From NCBI GenBank assembly GCA_004123355.1, contig SCHM01000004.1, positions 4,739,017-4,803,016 on the forward strand: DNA of 64,000 nt. The letters are read 5' to 3'. Below the pieces are notes generated by a model, which saw nothing but the letters and a program-made list of their open reading frames with translations, was not told the origin of the DNA and searched no databases. The translations under genes were made by a program, and so were the position numbers. The DNA comes from Amphirosellinia nigrospora. Its lineage: Eukaryota; Ascomycota; Sordariomycetes; Xylariales; Xylariaceae. Shown piece by piece: positions 59,084 through 64,000 of the stretch; within the stretch, counting starts at the first letter, position 1, and each line of letters starts with the position of its first letter.

Positions 59084-60786
59084 TTAAGAAGTTTTGCTAT
59101 CATTTACTTCCTTAACAACGTCCCCGTCGACGCCATTATGAGCAGCGGCCTGTAAGTCGTCCTCACCCATCGTCCCATCCCAGCCGTTGGCCACGAGGTA
59201 CTCCCGGAACTCCTCGTCGGCCTTTTGAAGGTCCTCGCCACTGATGTTTGGTATGAAAAACCAGGTAACCAAAATGCCAGCGACACCGGCGATGGCAGAT
59301 ATGATGAAGGTCCATCGCTTGCCCAGATTCTGCTGGATGTGCGTGAATACCTCAGTGCCCACCGCGGCACCGACCTTGCCTAGCGCAGCCGAGACACCAT
59401 AGCACGTTCCTCGGACGGCGGTTGCGTAAGACTCTGACGACAGAAGACCAAGCATGTCGCCGGGTCCGAGGTTTCCGGATGACTGCATAAGGCCATAGAG
59501 TACGACGAAGAGAGGTACGATCTTCGTTACCTTCTCGTAGGCGAGGCCGACAATCAAGCCGAAGACGAGGTAGCCACTGAAGCCCAACATCATGGTATAC
59601 TTGCGACCGATCTTGTTGCACAGGTAAGCGCCGATCAAAACACCTGGCAGCGCGAGACTGCTCAGCAGTAAGGTCCACTCGATATCGGTTTGGATATCCT
59701 TGGTCTTGACGACACTGCTGATGATAAGGCCGGAAAAGATACCATTGGGGAATGTGACGAAGTCGTAAAGAAACCAGGCTCCGCAAGTACCAATCAATGT
59801 CTTCCAGTAGTATCGAATGACCAGCTTGTATGGGACTCGCTTTTTGATAGCGCCGCGCCTATACAGCTTGCTGTTGAGCATCTTCCATCGGAAATAGAAC
59901 ACCTAATGCCCGTTAGAAGTGATAAAGAGCCGCACATTGATTTAGGCGATACCTACACTCAAGGGCCAGATAACACGATGCCAAAGCAAACACGCCATAC
60001 GGTGTTCAGGTGGTTTGAACCGGCGGCTTTTAGGACGATTAAAAATACGGACAGAACGAAGGGCCCGCCAAACGAAAGTGGCAGGTTGGTGACGAGAATG
60101 AAGACCGGTCCGCGTTGTTTAGGCGTGTGCTCGTTGGCGGCCTCGCTGGCGCTGACGGAACTGGCGGGGTACTCGCCTCCAGTCCCGAAACCCGTGATTC
60201 ACGAGCGATCGTCAAGAACCAAAACAAGCCGATCGGAGTGCCGGCCGAGGCCGCAGTACCGAGGATACCGCCGATGACGATCAGAGCGGTAGTGATTAAA
60301 ATAGCCCATTTTCGACCGAGATAGTCGCAGACGAGGCCGATTGTGATTTGACCTAGAATTTCTCCTACAAGCAAGGCATTTGAAACCTGCGTGCTATAGT
60401 ATGAAGTGTATTCTTTATACAGGTGGGTGAGAACGACATTTGTCGCAGTCCTAAGATGACGTGTTAGGCAGGATAGCTCCAAAAGACTCGTAACTTGATT
60501 GACATACATTAAATTATTTTGATATCCATCAGAAATCAATGCAAAACCTAGATGGGGGATATAAGCTATGTGTTCAATTGTGGTGACCCAGGGCGAGCTC
60601 ACCAGCGCAGAAGATTGTGAACAGATCGGACATTCGTTGCCTCTTCGAGGACACCTCAGCCGAGGGAGCTTCTGGATCATCTGGGTTCACGACCTTGTGC
60701 TGCTTCTCGACTGGAGAAGAAGTGTTGGAGATGGCGAGGTCTTGTCCCGAGATGATGTCCACCTCGGTAGTCTCCTTGGCAGTCAT
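59084..60786 (-). CDS. MFS transporter, Git1-like (glycerophosphodiester/phosphate:H+ symporter group; frame interrupted)
   Basis: ATG 60786 opens MTAKETTEVDIISGQDLAIS, a hydrophilic cytoplasmic N-terminus. After introns at 60587-60548 (short, unusual GTCACC donor) and 60507-60451 comes GFALISDGYQNNLMTATNVV, then LVGEILGQITIGLVCDYLGRKWA (the MFS loop motif DxxGRK), ITGFGTGGEYPASS, FILVTNLPLSFGGPFVLSVF, an intron about 59956-59903 and VFYFRWKMLNSKLYRRGAIK. The C-terminal half has LCNKIGRKYTMMLGFSGYLV, QSSGNLGPGDMLGLLSSESY and RGTCYGVSAALGKVGAAVG. These motifs match fungal Git1-type carriers of glycerophosphoinositol and related phosphodiesters, close to Pho84. One-base shifts lie near 60200 and 59975. 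Exact substrate is inferred only. Confidence 0.8.
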
Positions 60787-61878
60787 CTTAACGATCCCCT
60801 AGTCTCAATCGGATGAGCCAAGCTGAGTAGCGACGGGAACAATCGACTGGGCATGAGCTATACAACTAACTGGGTGGCAGCTCACACGCGCGCGTGGGTG
60901 GCGACGTTAATTATACAATTCGGAAAACCTCAATCGATAACATGAAGCCGAGGAGTTTTTCTTTACTCTGCGGCACTAACTCTACAAATTACCTAGTACC
61001 TAGGTAACTTTGTTGCTATCTTGCATACCTCCCTATTGAAGCTAGAGTCTATTCGATTCTCGACCAGAGATCTGCAGAGAGCTACCCTGCTACCCTTACC
61101 CAATGGACGCCAAGACCCAACTCCACGTGCTTGGCGTGTCCCTGACCGTCGTGTACCCAGCTATCACATGCTGCTTAGAGCTCTGAGTATCTCTATTTTT
61201 TTCTTCTCTTTTTTTTCCTCAGCTTCTTACACAGATGCGACTGAGGATTCCTCGGAGGTCCGGACACGATTTCTTGATTCAATCTATATCATCTTAAAAT
61301 AGGATCACTATTCGTAGAGGCGATATTCATGGAAGACACTGGGTAATGTTGGATAAAGAAAAGGAGCTTTCGAGGTGAATGCAACACTTTATTCGTGTCG
61401 TATGTCTCTTGATATTCCCTTTTCTCTCTTGCGCAAATAGCTCAGACGTTTGTTGCGGGATCCATTGTCTTTATGAACCTGGCCTTATGTCGCCAAGCTC
61501 TGACCAAACACTTGTTCGAGCAGAATAGAATGGTATCCCGGCAAGTGTCGCGCGATCTATTGCTGACGCAGAAGAATGTATCATCATACCAGGGTTGATC
61601 TATACAAAAGTTACTTGACCTATGCCATATATAGATCTCCCTCGAGCAATGGGCGTCGTGAGCCAACTCGCCTAACTGTACTGGGTGCACAGGGGTTGTG
61701 TAGGTAGTATTGTTCAGGGCAGGGCCGCTTGGCGAATTTCATAATTGTAACCCGATCCATTTTGTTCCCAGTTGCGGTAACCCAATGCCACGTTTCATCT
61801 ACTGAATAAGATACCTCCGGGCCAAGTTCAAAAATATCAGATGTGGGTGTCAAATTGAATAGCAATTTCGGGGCGACT
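60787..61878. other. Intergenic region, possibly containing distant remains of the NACHT gene
   Basis: The promoter of the MFS gene should lie at the left. A TAGGTACCTAGGTA motif occurs near 60993-61010. An open frame at 61620-61865 (minus), downstream of the NACHT fragment in its direction of reading, could be part of the same old gene but has no recognised motif. Confidence 0.4.
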
Positions 61879-62142
61879 TCAAACTAGCCACTTGACCTTA
61901 CTGGAAAACGTGAAAGACTTAGAAATAAGACGAAGAAGGGGTGTTAATCCTTGACTACACTCTTTAAGGGCATCAATAATGAAATACACCGGCGATAGTT
62001 GAGAGTCTTTCAGCATCTGCTCGAAGATAGCATCTAATGCCTGAAATAAATCTTCGTTTTCAAAAAGCACGTGGCCCTTATCGGATTGTATATATTTCAG
62101 GAGATGAGGTTGCTGAAAAGTAGCATCCAGATCAGTGAACAC
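61879..62142 (-). pseudogene. Fragment of a NACHT-type STAND NTPase (NLR-like) gene
   Basis: An 87-codon minus-strand frame includes QQPHLLKYIQSDKGHVLFEN, ALDAIFEQMLKDSQLSPVYF and IIDALKECSQGLTPLLRLIS, then VKWLV. This follows the NACHT region of fungal NLR-like proteins, where a Walker B strand hhhhDALDEC is followed by a helix and a sensor strand VKWIVSSR. No P-loop, effector domain or repeat domain is seen nearby, so the piece is isolated. Fungal NLRs act in non-self recognition; this fragment is too short to do so. It looks like an old host-gene relic that has lost its ends. Confidence 0.55.
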
Positions 62143-62608
62143 TACAATACCCTCGAGGTTCGATTTAGTTGTTCTGCTGAGGTTTATATGTAATGTTAGC
62201 TGGTACTAAATGTGGCGTGCGTTAGGTAGCTGCAAATATAACATAATTAAGATATTAAACCTTGATGGTCGTATCCAAAACCCTTCGGTGCGCGGCATAG
62301 ACATATATCTTGGATGTTAGTTAAGCGACAGACTTGGGGTAGGCTTCGAGGCGACCCAGTCAGGTCCTGTTCTCACCGCCTAACTCTTTGGAAAATATAG
62401 GGAGCGGTGAGAAAGTCCCTGCATATTTTGCCGGGCAGAAAAATAGTTGCCCCACCACCCCGGTCGCATTGCTTAGCTCAAGCTTCGAGCCATGAATTAT
62501 GTGCTGTGTGTATAAAAGCATTGATCTCCATTGGGTAGCATATTCCGATGACATGATATAAGTTCCCATTCTCTCCCCAAAAGTGATTAAACTAGAGAGC
62601 TGCTCATT
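62143..62608. other. Intergenic region upstream of POL5
   Basis: About 470 bp between the NACHT fragment and the POL5 start, with the POL5 promoter. One short minus-strand frame (62360-62569) has no recognised motif. Confidence 0.5.
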
Positions 62609-64000
62609 ATGGGAGGAAAGCGCAAGCGCGGCGCCAACAAGGCCGGTACCACGAACGGACAGCCGACACAGAAACGTCCCAAACCCAATGAAGCCATCAC
62701 AAACAGCGCCGAATCCAAATCCCTCGACCTCGATAAATCCCCCTTTGCAGACGAAAACACCGGCGAGAACCGCAAGCGCGAGGCTAAGATATATGACTTA
62801 CTTGGAAGTCTCGATAACGAGGAGCGTCTTGCCGCTGCCGATGCGCTGGTTATAGCATTGCTCGCTAGTTCGGAGCTCGCTCTGAAGAGACATCTTGAAA
62901 AGCGATTGTTTCGCGGCCTCGCAAGCTCCCGCAATGCGTCCCGCCTCGGCTTTAGCCTCGTTCTCACCGAGATTCTACGCCAACTGTTTGGGCCATCGGA
63001 AATGGCCAAGACCAAGTTTTCTGGACTCACCTTTGACAAAGTGCTAAGCGTGTTGGTCGATGCAACGACGATCGGTGGAAACGTACCAGGCCAGGAAGAA
63101 CGAGACTACTACTTTGGTCAATTATTTGGTCTGCAATGCTTTGTTGAGGCTAAGATACTATTTACAGACAGCACTAGGTGGCCGAAAGCCCTGGAGTTGT
63201 TGCTCGAGATGGCCCAGAAAAAGGTCTGGATTCGATCACACTGTGGCTGGGTTATAGTGGAATGCTTGCCGCAGATGGGACAGGAAGGAGCGGAAGCGGC
63301 GCTTCAAAAGTTCTCTGACATTGGCTTGGGGAAGACGGCTGAGGGTGTCGGTATCTGGCTACGCGCTCGGAGTTGCTATCCAAGCATCAAAGTCCCATCG
63401 AAGCCTTGGGCTGACCCGTTAAGTCCTACTGCGCTCCCAGAAGTTGCGCGAGTATTGAAAGAGAATGTTGCGAACGATACTGGTGAAGATGCCGCGGCCC
63501 CGAAACTAAAACAGAGCAACTGGACAGCGCAACTTCATTTTGTGTGGGACTTAATCTTGGCGACCTTGGTAGAATCGAGCACTACAGACAAAAAGAACAT
63601 AAAAGAGCAAGCCAAGCTCTTTTGGACAACTGTGATTGATGGTAAGCACTGACCCTGGGTTCGCATTTTGGTTGACTCGTACTCGTGGCTCACTACTAGT
63701 AGATGGGCTCTTCTCTAAGAATGCTTCGGATGGTCAGAAGTTCCGCGGATTCATGATATTTCAGAAATATCTTCATGGCTTCGCTTCGGTAGATAAGTCG
63801 CTGGTCAAAGAGCTCTTTACGCGCAACTTGATGAAATGCTTGATTAATCAAGCGGCTAAGGAAGATCGCTATCTTCATCGCGCGGCTTTAAAAACTCTTC
63901 AATCAACCGAGAAAGCCGTTGAGTCTCACCCTGAGCTCCTGATACCTATCTTAAAAGAGCTGATAGGTAAATTTGGTCTCTACGACTTTGATCAACGCAC
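62609..64000 (+). CDS. POL5: Pol5/MYBBP1A-type nucleolar protein (DNA polymerase phi/V family), 5' part
   Basis: ATG 62609 opens MGGKRKRGANKAGTTNGQPT, a basic nuclear/nucleolar signal, then DLLGSLDNEERLAAADALVI, HLEKRLFRGLASSRNASRLG, FSLVLTEILRQLFG, DYYFGQLFGLQCFVEAKILF and WIRSHCGWVIVECL. This pattern, especially RL.RGLAS.R..ARLGFS..LTE and the YFGQLFGL segment, is characteristic of the Pol5/Mybbp1A family, which works in rRNA transcription and ribosome assembly and is not a true DNA polymerase. An intron at 63642-63702 (phase 1) leads into DGLFSKNASDGQKFRGFMIF. The frame stays open to the window end with 443 residues seen; the family is usually about 1,000 residues, so the C-terminal half lies beyond. 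No defects are seen. Confidence 0.88.

Overview
The window looks like nuclear DNA of a filamentous ascomycete (Pezizomycotina, most likely Sordariomycetes). Genes carry 40-210 bp introns with GTRNGY donors, CTRAY-like branch points and YAG acceptors. The gene set is typical of such fungi: Zn2Cys6 regulator, GH16 enzyme with a C-terminal CBM1, BBE-type FAD oxidoreductase, DUF2306 membrane protein, Git1-like transporter and fungal Cdc25. Intergenic DNA is sprinkled with TAGGTACCTA-like palindromes. No rRNA, tRNA, CRISPR array or convincing whole transposon was found by eye.

Layout, left to right. The 5' end of a conserved fungal protein runs off the left edge (minus). ECM29, the proteasome adaptor, occupies 0.93-6.5 kb (minus). 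A long gene-free stretch (6.5-14.3 kb) ends in what looks like a long, spliceable, pyrimidine-rich leader for a three-RRM Csx1/Nam8-type RNA-binding protein (14.3-15.8 kb). After another 4 kb gap come a secreted-domain cytochrome b561 membrane protein (20.1-21.5 kb, plus) and a large SLIP-GC-like dynamin-family GTPase (22.1-26.1 kb, minus). Next are a secreted GH16-CBM1 glucanase (28.1-29.6 kb), a small conserved fungal protein, a medium-chain (quinone/enoyl reductase-like) dehydrogenase with an internal stop, and a secreted FAD-linked oxidoreductase (33.1-34.8 kb). An 8 kb gene-poor block follows. From 43.0 kb the window is dense again: CDC25 phosphatase, proteasome subunit alpha-7 (PRE10), a chromo-domain/AT-hook protein, an RRM-like conserved protein with a small coiled-coil ORF beside it, a Zn2Cys6 transcription factor, a DUF2306 membrane protein, a Git1-type MFS transporter, a fragment of a NACHT-type STAND NTPase, and the 5' part of POL5 running off the right edge.

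Most genes are ordinary housekeeping or wall/nutrient functions with no shared pathway. Two are proteasome-linked (ECM29, PRE10) but lie 40 kb apart. The most consistent odd signal is that many well-conserved genes are interrupted by single-base shifts in reading frame, while others (GH16, PRE10, DUF2306, POL5) splice perfectly. Conserved codons are kept on both sides of the shifts. This reads as indel error in the assembly more than as gene death, and it should be settled before any loss-of-function claim. I did not find a clear new multi-gene system; the SLIP-GC-like GTPase and the chromo/AT-hook protein are the most interesting single genes.
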